Assembly: GCF_963678635.1 (NCBI RefSeq)
Contig: NC_087065.1
Coordinates: forward strand, 40,299,430 to 40,363,429
DNA from: Symsagittifera roscoffensis
Taxonomy: Eukaryota > Xenacoelomorpha > Acoela > Convolutidae
Direction of reading: 5' to 3'
Length of the DNA: 64,000 nucleotides
Shown: piece after piece, positions 37,136 to 49,900 of the stretch
Numbering within the stretch: the stretch's first letter is position 1
How the letters are laid out: every line of letters begins with the position of its first letter
Program-made: the position numbers and the translations under genes
The notes under the pieces: model-generated
The model's database searches: none
What the model was told of the DNA's origin: nothing
Seen by the model: only the letters and a program-made list of their open reading frames with translations

Positions 37136-40100
37136 CTATAAACACAGCCATGATAGATTGTCTTAACATAATTCAAAAGAGCCTTTTCAGACAACGCATT
37201 GAAATGGATAAGCGAAGCAAATGCTCCCCCCTCCCACTCGAATTTTCAAAAACTATTCTCCGAATAAATTAAAAATTGGCGGCATGCGGAATAGTTAGGC
37301 TATGACAAACATACTTGGTCTTCATACTTAACCTTGTAAACGGGGGGACTGGAACAGAGCCCAAGTTTAAAAAGATAACAGCTTGACTTAAAAAGATAAC
37401 AGCTGAATTCACTGAACACGAACCTGTCTCGAGTGAGGGAGTGCAGCTGGTGCAGTTTGTGTTGTATCTGGGACATGATCTGGCTGTGGTCAGTCTGCAG
37501 ACATGCCACTCTGTGTCTGGATATTCTGGCCAGATGCACGTCTATGTCACTGCGAGGGTAGTCCTCCGAGTCTACCAGTGGTTCGTGCAGTCCAGCACCT
37601 TCAAAAAATAATGCTCAAATATCAAACGCTTAACTCGAATAGCACAAAAATACGCAAACACTTAATTTTCGTAGATTAACTTTTTGGTTTTTCTAATATC
37701 TCTATTAGTCATAGAAAAGCAGCAAGACTTTGAATGCAAGTATACAGAAAAAAACACTACCTTTGTTGAAAAAATCTCAACTTGCGAAATTAAAAAAAAG
37801 ATGAATTTCAAAAAGTTTAAAGGGCATCTTTGAAATTCAAGAACAATTTATGATGGCGCTTTTTTGATAACATTAACCTAACTTAGGAAAAAATTGGATC
37901 AATAGGTGAAGTTTTTAATCCGCTGGAAATCTAAAAAATAAACACGGATTTGAGCAGTTTATTTGGCGGCAAAATTCGCAAAAACTGAGAGTACGCTGAA
38001 AGAGCCTCACTACAGAGATGGTAATTTCAAGTTTTGCGAATTTGTTATATCTAAGTTTTTTGAAAAATTTTGAAAAAAATCCAAAAAAAATGTCATATCT
38101 CGAAAACTACAAGGATTTGAGCAGCCATAATCAGAGGCAAGATTCGCAACCCCTGAGAATACCCTCACAATATCCTACAAGAGGATTATGATCTTCAACG
38201 TTTTGAAATTTTGTAAAATCTTAAGTTTTTGAAAATTTTCTGAAAAAATCATAAAAAACGTCATATCTCGAAAGTACAAGGATTTGAGAAGTGAGAATTA
38301 GAGTCAAGATTTGCAAACCCTGTGAGTACCCTGACAGCACCCAACTACAGGTTGAAAATTTCAAAATTGAGAATTTTTCAAAATTAAATTTTCTAGAAAT
38401 TTTTGAAAAATCTCGAAAATTGCCTATCTCGTAAACTAAAAGGATTCGGTTGTTCATATATAGAGGCCAGAATCGCAAAACCTGGCAAAACTTTGACAAC
38501 ATCCTACTATTGAGTTGCTAATTTCAAACTTGATGAAATAAACACTGAATTTAAACTGGAAAATCGAAAATAAAACCTTAACCATTGCAATATACGATAT
38601 AGCTTAAACGTGAAAAAATTCTTTTCTTAAACATGCAAAAATAATCCGTTGAAAAAGCTTAAACATGGCGAGATAGTGAAGCCCGCATTTAAATATATAA
38701 TAGATAGATAATAGATGACAGACATAATCAAATTATTTTAAAAAGCAGGTATATAGACAGACAGAAAGACTTAATTTGGCCTCGAAAAAAAATACTGAAA
38801 AATTAAAGACCTTGCGGAAAACTAATTGAAAAGTTTTCTGAAGCATTGCAATATATGATATCGCTTAAGCATGAAAAAATTCTTTCGCTAAACTCGCATT
38901 TAAATATAGTACAGATATAGATAGATATAGATTCCACTTTCGAAACTAGAAATGGTTCTCGAATTTTTGAGCCAATTCCACACTCGTATTTGGAGAGTGC
39001 TATTGACGTAAATTTCAGCACATGAATTTCAATTGAGCTCAAAAAAGCATATACACGTAAGTGCATTCATTAATCCATTAATATGTATGAATGCAGATCT
39101 GTAGTTTTTAGAGCATTTTTAAACTTTTTCCTGTATAAAAAAAAACAAAAAAAAATCACCAAGACATATGTCTTCACTACGTTCATTACTCATAAAAATT
39201 CCCGCAAAACTATTATAAACGTTTCGTTATTTCGAAAGTTATTGGTAAACAAAAATTATCAGCGCGTACAATTTGATCTTAGGGTTCAACTTCAGGAAAC
39301 CGTATAAAAATTCATACGATGAAACCGTATAACCTTTCATACCGTTTAGAATTATTTAATGGCATCTATCAGTGGTCGACAAGCAATCTGCAGGAACTTC
39401 ATGCACCAATCATTGAAAAGAAATCACAGAGGCGATGCAGAGCTTCGCATCACTTTCAATGCATTAAAAACACAGTTAGGCAAGCTAGCCAACTGAAAAG
39501 GAGAATGTAAAGCCGAAAAAAATGTTTGGCAAGAAACTGTAGAAAAAAAACTAATTCTACCAAATTTTCATACGTTTGTCTCTATTTCTTTCGAAACAGA
39601 CTATTGCCTGCGTAAAATCAGTTTCGCAAAAAAAAATACCAAGCGGTATCTAGACCGGCAATACTTTCTAGACCCTTGTTGAGTCAAACAAATGTCATAG
39701 AAATATTAACGAGCACACATACATCACACACACACACACACACAAAAGCACGCATAAAAACCAACTTTCAGCCTTCAAACGACGCATTGAAAAGCAACTA
39801 AGCCGAAATCACACTAGACGTAACCACCAAAGAAGAATAAATTTTAAGCGAAAACGCTTCTATGAAAACGCTTCTATTTTAAGCGAAAATCATAGAAAAC
39901 GAAAAACAGATATCGCGGATTGATAAATTTAAAACAAACTTAAGACAGGCGAAGTAGAGCTTCACATCACTTGCAATACAACACAAGAAACCCGCTAGGT
40001 CAAAAATGTCGAAAAAACTATATCTATCAAATTGAATAGAAATAAATTTCATGGAAAAAATCTTAACAAAACAGTTAGATGTCAAAATAGCATTGAAAGA

Positions 40101-41841
40101 AGATTTACTTAGCGGCAAGAAAGCAAAAAACGGCTGAGCAGAAACCATTTATGACAAAAAATCATTAAGACTTGCACATTCCCCACAAAATACACACAAG
40201 GGAACAAGAACAATTTTCGCTCATCAAGCGACGCATAGTAAAGTCACTAGTCAAAATCCTTTAAGAAAAATGAAATTTTAAAAAGTCAAGTTGGTAAAGC
40301 TACAATCAACAGAAAAAAAATCAAACTTCGAATAGAACGGTTGTTAAAAGGCTAGCAAGTTGAAAATATGCTCATTGCAGTATCTCCAACTAAGAGGACC
40401 AGGAGATGAATGAGTCCACATAAACCAAGTGAGCAAACTTATTTACGAAAAAAAAAATCTACTACCCGATTGCAACACCATTGCTTATCGAGAGCGTAAA
40501 ATAACGAAAAAAACTGGTAATTTAAAAACAGACTTGCTCAAATTATGTTCGCGAAGTCGCTGAAAATAAAGCATTAAAATTTGCTGTTGAAGGAAAAAAG
40601 TAGCTTTGTAGTGTTACAACACGGAGGCGAAGCCGCGCTTCCTAAACTCTTACGAGAACACGACCAAAAAGCAGCTCTATCAAGTGAACTAAATAAGTAA
40701 AACTATGCCTCGAATAAGCAAAAACTCGGCAACGTGTAGGATTCGAATCTACGACCTACTGCAATCAAGAGATTTTGAGTCTCACACATTATCCACTCAG
40801 CCACGCAAGCTTAACAACCGACAAACACTAGTCTCGAATAAAGCAGCTACATATGCTAATAACTTGCCAATGCGATTCAGCAAAATGGTACCAAATATAA
40901 ATAGACTCAATTTTGAATGTATTAATTTGGAATATAACCAACTATAGGCATTCACAATAACTTTGCATGTAACAAATCGCAAAACCTAAAGCCACATTAT
41001 GCATAAATTATGCATTCAAAAAATTTCTGAAATTGAGTTTTAATTATTGTTATGTTGTTTGAAACACATCACTTTTTTCGGTTCATTTGATGAATTAAAA
41101 ATGCATCAACTGTGTTAACTTCTTACTATTCGAATTTCATAGCACATACTATGAAAAAGCTGTAAAGGTGCCCCACCATTATTGGGGTGCCGCACCAATA
41201 TTTGCGACTCAGGTTCGTACAAATAAACTAGCTTCGCAAGTGTAATAAGGTACGCTTATGTACAACACAGCAAACAGACAGTTGGAAAAGATTTAATTTT
41301 CAAGTTTCGAAATTCAAAGTTCAAAAAATGCCCATAAAGCTCTTTGAATGTAATGTACATAGCCAATCGAAGATAGGAAAAGAGCAATGAAAGCAAGTAA
41401 ACATAAAAACCACTGACTTTGTTGAAAAATCTCAATTTTCGAATTTCAAAGAAAGAAATAGATGCCCTTTAACCTCTTTGAACTTTTGGCGGTATTTTGA
41501 TAACATACTCCCTTGCCCAGAAATTGACATGCGACATCTCTTGCTCAGAGATGATCGACATGATCGACATCTCTTGCTCAGAAATTGGCATGCGATAATT
41601 ACCCTTCACACTCACCGATCTCATTGTTGAGCATTTCGTTCAGTTCTGCTATCTCTAATTCAATCTTTCTCCTCTCTTCGTCCAAATTCATCAAAGAGCG
41701 TCTCAGTTCCTCACTCAACACTTTGGTACGATTATTTCTTGAACTGCTACCAGCCGAGACGTTGTTGCCAACTGTTAGGTCGGAAACTTTCGCGACATCT
41801 TCACTTGTGCCGCTATTTTCACTCACTTCCATTTCGGTCAT
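36769..41841 (-). CDS. PSMD9: 26S proteasome non-ATPase regulatory subunit 9 (PSMD9/p27), three exons
   Basis: Exons 41616-41841, 37424-37598 and 36769-37135 join in phase (GTGAGT and GTTCGT donors, AAG and TAG acceptors) to 255 residues; human PSMD9 has 223. PSMD9/Nas2 is a chaperone for assembly of the proteasome base (Rpt subunits) in the cytosol. Visible: an acidic, serine-rich N-terminal extension, a coiled-coil helix with LDEERRKIELEIAELNEML, the strongly conserved EPLVDSEDYPRSDIDV block, a second helix ending HQLHSLTRD, then a PDZ domain with GSPAYKGGL and FGSV, and the family ending GRGLLGCKMVPL. The first intron is 4.0 kb and full of repeats, the second 288 bp. The start at 41841 is the first Met in frame with the conserved helix after a cluster of basic, less typical codons; an upstream Met at 41895 is possible. 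Confidence 0.93.
37424..37598 (-). CDS. PSMD9: PSMD9 exon 2
   Basis: Opens after TTTTTTGAAG and completes the Gly codon split with exon 1. Carries the family's most conserved block (EPLVDSEDYPRSD) and the second helix. Confidence 0.9.
37930..38704 (-). mobile_element. Helitron with internal satellite, copy 3 (3' truncated), in PSMD9 intron 1
   Basis: The right border reads, on the minus strand, TCTATTATATATTTAAATGC (5' end at 38704, A before it). It holds about four units of the ~165-bp satellite, inverted relative to 31700. The hairpin/CTAG end is missing at the left, where other repeat sequence takes over. Confidence 0.7.
38838..38925 (-). mobile_element. Helitron 5'-end fragment
   Basis: TTGCAATATATGATATCGC through CATTTAAATATAGTACAGA repeats the 5' part of the element at 37930-38704 in decayed form. 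Confidence 0.55.
39063..39094. repeat. GCATTCAT hairpin end, copy 1
   Basis: GCATTCAT and ATGAATGC arms with a 16-nt loop, followed by a tail like that of the copies at 52816, 53488 and 61192. Confidence 0.55.
39724..39745 (+). repeat. CA dinucleotide microsatellite
   Basis: About ten CA units with one opening interruption. Confidence 0.85.
40623..41247 (-). repeat. tRNA-Leu-like repeat family 1, copy 1
   Basis: In PSMD9 intron 1. Left end GGAGGCGAAGCCGCGCTT. Minus-strand tRNA module about 40735-40815: A box TGGCTGAGTGG, B box GATTCGAATCC and a GAGA-CTCAAAA-TCTC anticodon arm reading CAA. The right end is palindromic near CTAGCTTCGCAAGTGTAATA. The conserved sequence on the 5' side of the tRNA module is about 430 bp. 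Confidence 0.75.
41380..41515. repeat. Dispersed repeat family 3 fragment
   Basis: Contains AATCTCAATTTTCGAATTTC, AAGAAATAGATGCC and CTCTTTGAA words shared with 44000, 46190, 46650 and 49010. Confidence 0.5.
41616..41841 (-). CDS. PSMD9: PSMD9 exon 1
   Basis: 75 codons plus one base, ending ATCG before a consensus GTGAGT donor. Encodes the serine/acidic N-terminus and first helix. Confidence 0.88.
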
Positions 41842-42072
41842 CTTAAAATTATTTTTTTTAAAACTCGTTACAAACAAAAAACTACAATCTATCAATCCAA
41901 ATGCACACCTCCCGGGCCGTCTGGATTTACACTAACTTACACTCAGTAGAGGATGTAAATGTAGAATCCTTCGCCGCTCAAAGTCTCCAGCTCTTCTACT
42001 GTTTTAGCTAATCTATTTTAAGAATATTTTTATTGCCACTTTTTAGAAAGCGATGATTTGTTTGTAAGGTTA

Positions 42073-42682
42073 TTGTTCCGACCATTGACAATGGGGAGGA
42101 ACTTTGTATTCGGGTGTTTTAGTTTTTTTCTTCTTTTTGCTTTCCACGCAAAATCAAGTACCTCAAAAAATCATCGGACTGGGTTGAGTGATATATCATA
42201 CTAAAGCCTTTTCAGTCGTGATTCGAACGACATTTTAAAATTTTGAAAAAGTTTTCCCACTTTTAAGAAAAACAGGTTTGAAATTTTTGGTTTTTCGTCA
42301 AATTCGAGCGAGTAAAGCAAGCAAGCTCGCTTATTTATGCTTAATTTAGACCGTTTACAATAGCTTATTTAAGCCTAATTTTATTTTCACTCCAGTAAAA
42401 ATTACTTCTTGTATATTTTAATTGCCATTTTGGGAATCAAAAACTTCCAAAAAAATTTCTTCGAAAAATTTTTTATGATTTTTTTGTTCCTCTAGTCATT
42501 TTTCTTCAAAAGCTGTTGTCCCGTTTGCCTAAAAAATTACCACTGTCGGATATGCCTAAATTATAGTTTAACGTCAGATCCTTTTATCGCACCGCGAAGA
42601 AAAAACTTTCTTTCTTGTTGTTTTTTAAAGACTATGGTCGGAACATTCTGTGCTATTTGCACAGTAACGTGCCATCCTTATT
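42073..42682 (+). mobile_element. Helentron-like family 2 element, copy 2
   Basis: GTTCCGACCAT at the start is exactly complementary to ATGGTCGGAAC near the end, followed by hairpin CTGTGC-TATTT-GCACAG and a CCATCCTTATT tail. The start also forms a CCATTG-A-CAATGG hairpin. Lies between PSMD9 and the next gene. Confidence 0.75.
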
Positions 42683-43585
42683 TTATATGTCCTGGTTATG
42701 TCTGGGAGGTCTGCTCAATTCACAGTCCCTGATTATTAATTACCTTGAGTCAAAATAATCAGCAAACTGAAACAATAAAATGCATAACCAGAAACGAAGA
42801 AATTCATCATATCTCATGAATATTGCCTTATCAAAAGAGCCTTTGCAAGTTTTTTATCGCTTTTTTTTTAAAATCCCATGATCGCAATTCGGGCCTGCAA
42901 AATTGAATTTTTGATTTTTAATATATTTTCCTGATATATCATTTTCGAGAAAAATCATTTACCAAAGTCTTCTTAAGCTACTGAAAAATCCAGCTTTTAA
43001 CAAATTTAATTATATCACAACATTACAAAAAGTTCATTCATTAATGCTATTTATGTCGACTAATTTAAACAATACAGCAGGATAATCTACTGTAGACATT
43101 TCATTGGCATTATTTTGAGATGATATGTGAGAATAACTTGTGCAACAAAACTGATGTAGCCGCAAGCGCGAAAAACTTCAGAAGTAAAGTCACGCCATTT
43201 GTTCAAGAAATTGAGACTATAACAAATTTTATGTACACTGCAAAGCAACTAACAATGCAGATAATAAACACATGAAAGAGCATGTTTTTACCAAACCAAA
43301 ACTGACAAAGCTTCAACAGTGAATCATAATTTATCAAATTGTATTCGTTTCTAGAAATTAAAATTCGTTCGCAGATTTACATTAAAACTTTAAACGGAAA
43401 GATTAGAATAGAGAATGAATGGTATCAAAACTATTTCAGCATATGATGAAAGGCCAATGAGGTTACGCTTGTAAAACACGACGAATTTACACAAAAACTA
43501 AAAATCTGGTTAAGTATATTAAAAGTTGACTCAAATTCAACGAAAAGTATTGGATCCTTAGCAAAGTTTTTTATGATCGTTCTAT
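42683..43585. other. Intergenic spacer
   Basis: Between the stop of the surface-protein gene and the Helentron-like element. AT-rich, no gene seen; the 3' UTR of the upstream gene should lie in the right part. Confidence 0.4.
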
Positions 43586-43944
43586 TTACAAAAAGCGGTA
43601 CAGAGATGTAAAAAGGGATAGACTTAAGACAAGTGACTTAAGAGGCTGAATATTCAGCGATGATGCCGCTTGTAGGTCTCTCAGAAAAGACATAGGCCAG
43701 TTATCGAATCCGAACCAGATGTCCATAGCCGCGAATGCCTGGCCATCGTTTAGTGCGCCCCACTGCACGGGTTTCATGGCTATGACTTGTTCAATGGTCA
43801 TGCTCTGGAAAAACTCTACTCGGAGTTTTTTCAGAGTGGAGGGCGGTATGATGGGAATGACATGGGGGGCGATGGCTGCAACTCTGTTTCCATGACTGCT
43901 CTTCGACGGGGTCAACGAATCAAACTCGGACACCGACAGGGCAG
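43586..43944 (-). CDS. Surface-protein gene, last exon with GPI-signal-like tail
   Basis: Acceptor AACTTCAG completes an Ala codon from exon 11. Encodes HVIPIIPPSTLKKL, MTIEQVIAMKPVQWGALNDG, then AASS and a hydrophobic C-terminus (LKSLVLSLSLFTSL) before the stop, as expected for GPI attachment. Confidence 0.7.
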
Positions 43945-46900
43945 CTGAAGTTAAAAATACATGTCACTACAAGACGTACAGTTCGCTAGCTAGCTGAAAG
44001 AAGAAATATTCATCTTTGCCCTTAAAGCTCTTTGAATTTCTAGAACAATTTATGATTGACACTTTTTAAAATAAAATTAACCCAATATGAGAAAACTGGA
44101 TCATGAGAAAACAAAAAATCAAAAGTCAAACCGCGAAAAAGTAAATTGACCTTTCCTGAAAAAAAAACAAATAAGACCTTTCCTGGAAAAAAATCAACCA
44201 AAAAAATCATCACGACCTATGTAAGAGTCAGAACTAAGTTCATCGACTCTTTAAAATCTGATATTTGTAAATTCACTGCTTACTAAATTTAGCACCAGTC
44301 GTAACAAAATAATCACGACCTATATAAGAGGTTTTCAATGCTTTTTAAAACAAAAATATTTAAAAAATGAACAGTGAAACTCCTTTACTGTTGGAGCTTG
44401 CTCAAATAAAACACAGCCGAAAAATATTACATTGGATAAATAGGCTGACGGAATAAAGCCGACAGCTCCTCCATCGCCTTCCATGTTAAACTTCGGCAGT
44501 ATAACATTTTTCGACATTGTTCGATTGTAACGACCCAAGAAGCCCAAAAAATCTACGTAACTCTACTGAGAATCACGGATTTTTACAACCATTTGAGTCT
44601 ACATATCACATTTGGTCCATGTGACATCCACATATCGATACATACCACATTTACATCCACATATCGAATTTGGTACTTTAAACGCCAAGAAGGCCTTATT
44701 TTTACTGGTCTGAATACTAAATTTCTAAAATGGTTCTCAGTTACAACACTTTTGCTACTTGAAAGGGTAATTCCGGCAACTCTTACCCAGAGGGGATCCT
44801 ATGGCCAGGATCTCTGCGTCAGTCCATCCACTCACAGGTCCAAAAGATGCCGTGGACTTGGCTTTGGGTAAGATCATTTTGAGCTGCTTGTAGTTACACG
44901 TCGACAGCTCCGCGAAGAAGAATGCTAACAAACTAAAACAGCAGACATACATGAGCAAACAGACAGTGGGAAAAGAGTCAATGAATGCAACAGAAAAAAA
45001 ATAGCTGAACAAAGAAAAACGAATTTCAAAACGAAGTACAAAATATATGGCCTCAAAGCTCATGGTTTAAAGTACAATTTATGATTGACACATTTTTTGT
45101 TACATTATCTCAATTTGAAAAAATGGATCAATCGTGAGGCGATAATTCGTAAGAGTCCAATTTTTGTAATAAGCGAAAATTCGTAATAAGCGACAATTCG
45201 TAACAAGCGACAATTAAATTAAACGGGGAACACTGATTCCCACGCATATATTTTTCACCTATGCCGGATGTAAACGCTGTGGAGCAAGCGTATTCTACTT
45301 GTCAATGCCTTGTTATGAATTTTCGCTTGTTACGAATTGTCGCCTGTTACGAATTGTCGCCTGTTACCTAAAGTTTCATTCAGATGGTGAAAATAAAATC
45401 CATTCTTGAAACTATAAGTCGATCGGGTTTTTGCGACGTTTACACTTTTGCTGTTCAACAGTGGGTTTGCCTTCTTTTCTCAAAAGAAATGAACTTAAAA
45501 AGAAATCAATAGTCAAACCGCGAAAAAAAAACAAATTTGAGCCTGAACAAACTTTAGTATTTTTTGCTGAAAAAAAGCAAAGAAAAACATCACGACCAAT
45601 ATAAGCGTCTTCGCTACGCTCATTGACTCTCAAACAAAACAAAAGAAAGATCAAATACAGAGGCAAAGCTGCGCTTCACAAACACTAGCGAGAACACGAC
45701 CAAAATCAGCTCTATGAAGCGCGATAAGAAAAAGTAGAAATAAGCCTCGACTTAGTTTAAATTCAGCTAGTTCTCGGATTCAATCTGCGACCTACGGCAA
45801 CCTAGAAAACATGATTCTAACGCACTATCCACTCAGCCACAGATGCTTAATTAACAAAAAAAACTAGGCTCAAATAAAGCAGGAACAGATGCTATCAAAT
45901 TTTCATGCTACAGATCGTGATTATAGCAAAAGTACTCCCAAATAATGAACACTTTTATTTGCGAGTTGAATTAGAAAACTAATACACTATCGCTCGCAAA
46001 CTCGATGGTGTAAATATGGCAGTCAGAACGAACTCTAGGCCTACAACAGTTTTTCTTTAGAGGGGGCATAAGGAGAAAGAGCCTTCCTTAACATAATTGT
46101 TAAAAATCGCTACACGTTTGTACAAACAAACATAGCCAACTGACAGTTGGAAAAGAATAATGAACGCAGGATAACTGAGAAAAATGACTTTTGAATTTCG
46201 AAAAAAAATAAATGGCCTTGAAGCTCTTTGAATTTGTAGAATAGTTGATAACGGACACCTTTAAGTTAAAATTAACCCAATTTGAGAAAACTGGATCAAA
46301 CAGGTAAAACTTTTATTTCGCTGGGAAATCTGATAATTAATTTACATTTTCGAAATTAGAAGTCGATCATACTTTTCGTGACTTTTACAATTTTGCTGTT
46401 CGATAGTGGAGTTTGCCCTCCTTTTAACGGTAGAATGCTTAGAAAAAGTTCAAAAGAATTCACAAGTCAAACAGCGAAAAATCAAAATTGAGCGTGAACA
46501 AATTTTTAAAACTTCCTTAAAAAAAACTCAGCAAGACCGATATAAGAGTACTCACTAAATTCATTACTCTTAATCAAATCCAACAGACAGCTGGAAAAGA
46601 GTCAATGGTCGCAAACAGAAAAAAATATGGGTTAAATTTTTAAAAATTTCGGATTTCAAAGAAAAAAATGGATGGCCTTAATGCTCTTTGAATTTCTAGA
46701 ACAATTAATGATTGACACTTTTTTGATAAAGTTGACTCAATTTGAGAAAACTGGATCAACAAGTAAAATTTAACAGCGAAAAAGTAATTTTGAGCCTGAA
46801 CAAATTTCGAAGACTTTTCCTAAAAAAATCATCGCGACCTACATAAGAATCTAAACTACTACGTTCATCAACTCTTTAAAAAAATTGTACAGCCACATGA

Positions 46901-49900
46901 CTTACTAGTAGGTTTCTGTGTAGAATCTCGCCAAATCCACAGGACGCATACCACAGACGAACTCTCCCAATGACTTGATATCCCATGTCTCCATGCCAGC
47001 GGGGAAGAGCTTATAACTAAAAGTACAAAAATTTATTTTCCAGATAAATACAAGAAAGCTTGATTGCATATCTTCAGCGCTACAAACAATAAACCGCAAT
47101 AAATAAATTTAATTCAAAACACAATCCCTTTGAAACTTGACTCATCACCGCCCAAAAATATTCTCAAATGCTAATTTTCTGTCAAAATTAGAAAATTTAG
47201 CAAAAATGCTCTTTTTTGGTAAAGCTCAGAGCCAAAATAAAAGCAATGAAGGAAGCTCATAGTGACACCAGGAGCAGAGTCTGTTCCGATCACAGCTTAA
47301 ATTGCACTAAAGATGAAAATCGAAGAAATTAATACCTATATTGAACTTCTTTCCAATAAGTTTCTTTGTGAATTAATCTGCAGCCAATACAACACGCAGA
47401 CACAATATTATATCTCTCCAAAGCAAATGATTTCATTATTAATGTTTTATCACTTGGAACTGCTCATCGTACAAAATGAAGAATCTTCGCTAAATTATCC
47501 GCTCTTCACTAAAAGTGTTTAATTTTTGTTTCGGAATCCAAATCATGGTTTAAAAACATACAATATCGAAGCACACAACTAGCATGCGCAATTGGAATAA
47601 TTTCTCTTTGATTTCTTTAATGCCACATTTTCTTTCATGTGCCATTGACAAGTAGTGAACGCTTGTAACACATGCGCGTTGAATATAGTCACCGCATGCT
47701 AATAGATCGGTTCCCTAGTCAAACATTCGGACGGACACACGTTTTTTTTGGATACCGTTAAACGTATGCTAAAACTGGGTAAAACGTATGATAGAAGCTT
47801 ATGAGTGAAAAGTGTGAGCTCGCCTTTTTCGGATCATCAAGTAGAGTGTGACTCTCTGCCACTTGGCCCAATTCCACTCCCCCACAAAGTACATCACCTG
47901 GGGGTCAGCTATCTTCAAAGCCCGCAGCTCCCACTCACGCATGGTCAGTGCAATGGATCCCATCTGGATCAGGTATTCTGCGGGGATGTTTCCAAAACCA
48001 CCCACCAACTAAGCAAACAACAAAACCTGGATAAAAAACTGAACAGGACAAAAGAAATTTTACACTAGATGGGTTGTATCTCAAAACACATTTATATATT
48101 CACTGAAAGTCAGACGAATCACCATCAAAATTCAAATGAAAAACTAAGTAAGCAGTATAAATAGGAAACATTAAAAGTTTGTGAGCTTGTGCTTCGAAGT
48201 GGATTTCTTGACATCAGTTCGATTAATTGAATACTTTGATCACGCCTTTCATTGATGTTCTAGCAGAGTTTAGAGGGTATCCAAATGTGTCTCAAATCTG
48301 TTAGGTTCCAATTGAGTCTGATAATACTGAGAATTTGTTTGGGATTGAGATGGGGGCTCATTCATTTCTGCAGTTCTGCAATAGGAAGAACGTGCTTTGT
48401 AATTTTTCGATAGGATCTCATAAGCACTTTGGATAAGCGGATGCCGCAAGAGAATTATTCCGTGTTTAACCCAACGCTTGGATAAGAGCCTAACCTAAAA
48501 CTTAGGCTTCAGTAGCTCCATATCTCAAATCTGTCCCACTTACCTGGGTTTTTTTTCACCGTATATCATGTATACTAGAAGATTCAGGCCCTTTTTTGGC
48601 CAAAGACGGTCTCAAAATAGGTCGAGCTATCTATGGACTGCGACAGATAACAAAACAGTCCTCAGTTTTTTGTTTCAGAGAAAATTAGCTCGAAATTCTA
48701 CTTCTGGTCTGTCTTTTTTTCGAAGGAGTTTTATTTTTCAGTAAAACATGATATTGGTAGTTTCGCTAGTCAGCGGTATATTAAACGACCCGTTCATGTT
48801 TGCAGATCGTGTCCAAAAATGACTAGTATTGAGACATTGATTCCTGTAAACTCGTAAATTCATCTTAAAACACAGAGGCGAAGCAGAGCTTCGCACCGCT
48901 TGCGATAAAAAAAACATACAAGGAATGAAACGATAAACTTTGGTAAAATTAAAATAAAAATGAAACGAAAACCTTAGGAAAAGAGTCAATGAACGAAAGT
49001 AAAGAAAAAATATTGACTTTTTTGAAGTCTCAAATTTCGAATTTCAAAGAAACAAATAGATAGTCTTGAACATCTTCGATTTTGTAAGAACAATTTATGA
49101 TTTACACTTTTTTGATAAATTAACTTAATTTAAGAAAACAGGATGAACGAGTAAATTGTTTATTTTGTTGAGAAATTCGATAATTAAATTCCATTTTCGA
49201 ACGTTTTTCCTAGCCTATACACTTTTGCTGTTCCATAGTGGAGTTTGCCTTCCTTTTAAGGAAGGACATGAACTGAATCTAAAAAGAGATCATAAATGAA
49301 ACCGCCAAAATTTAAGCATGAACAATATTTGAGACTTTTCATAAAAATAATTTAAAACATTACCTATTATCAGTACCTGTATAAGAGTCTGAACTACTTT
49401 CATCAAATCACAACCATCACGGCCTATATAAAAGACTGGGTTACGTTTATCGACTCTTAAAAAGAAAAAAACTAGATTCACCTGCTCCATGTTTGTCATG
49501 AATGAAGTTCCTTCTGCAAAATTTAATGTTAAAGCAGAAACCCACTGAGCCGGGAAAAAATCCTCAACATAGAACGAAGCTGCGCTTCGCACCACTTTCA
49601 ATACAGCATCACAAAACCTACAAGTCGGAAAAAACCCGAAATTAAATCTATAAAAAAACTAGATCTATCAAAATGAGTCAGGCTAGTTTTGAAACAAAAA
49701 CATGCCAGGATAAAATAATGTAATATTCGAATCGGAAGAAAAATTACCCAGCGAAAATAACGCTGAAAAAACCTTAGCAGAAACAAATCTACAAGAATAA
49801 AGACTTAATACAGTGGGAAAGCATCGCTTCGCAAACACTAGCGAGAACACAAGAAGCAGCTCTAAGACAATAAGAAAAGTAGAAAGAAGCCTCGAATTAC

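Noticed and set aside
40735-40815. Genuine tRNA-Leu(CAA) gene
   Set aside because: A and B boxes and the anticodon arm are visible, but the acceptor stem is not paired, and seven diverged copies sit in the same repeat context, so it is a tRNA-derived repeat.
45138-45368. CRISPR-like array from repeated ~18-mers
   Set aside because: Repeats are imperfect, spacers are absent or a few bases long, half the units are inverted, and the context is an intron of a eukaryotic gene.
47313-47522. Possible 69-codon plus-strand gene starting MKIEEINTYI
   Set aside because: Lies in an intron of the minus-strand gene, no homology recognised, length within chance for this composition.
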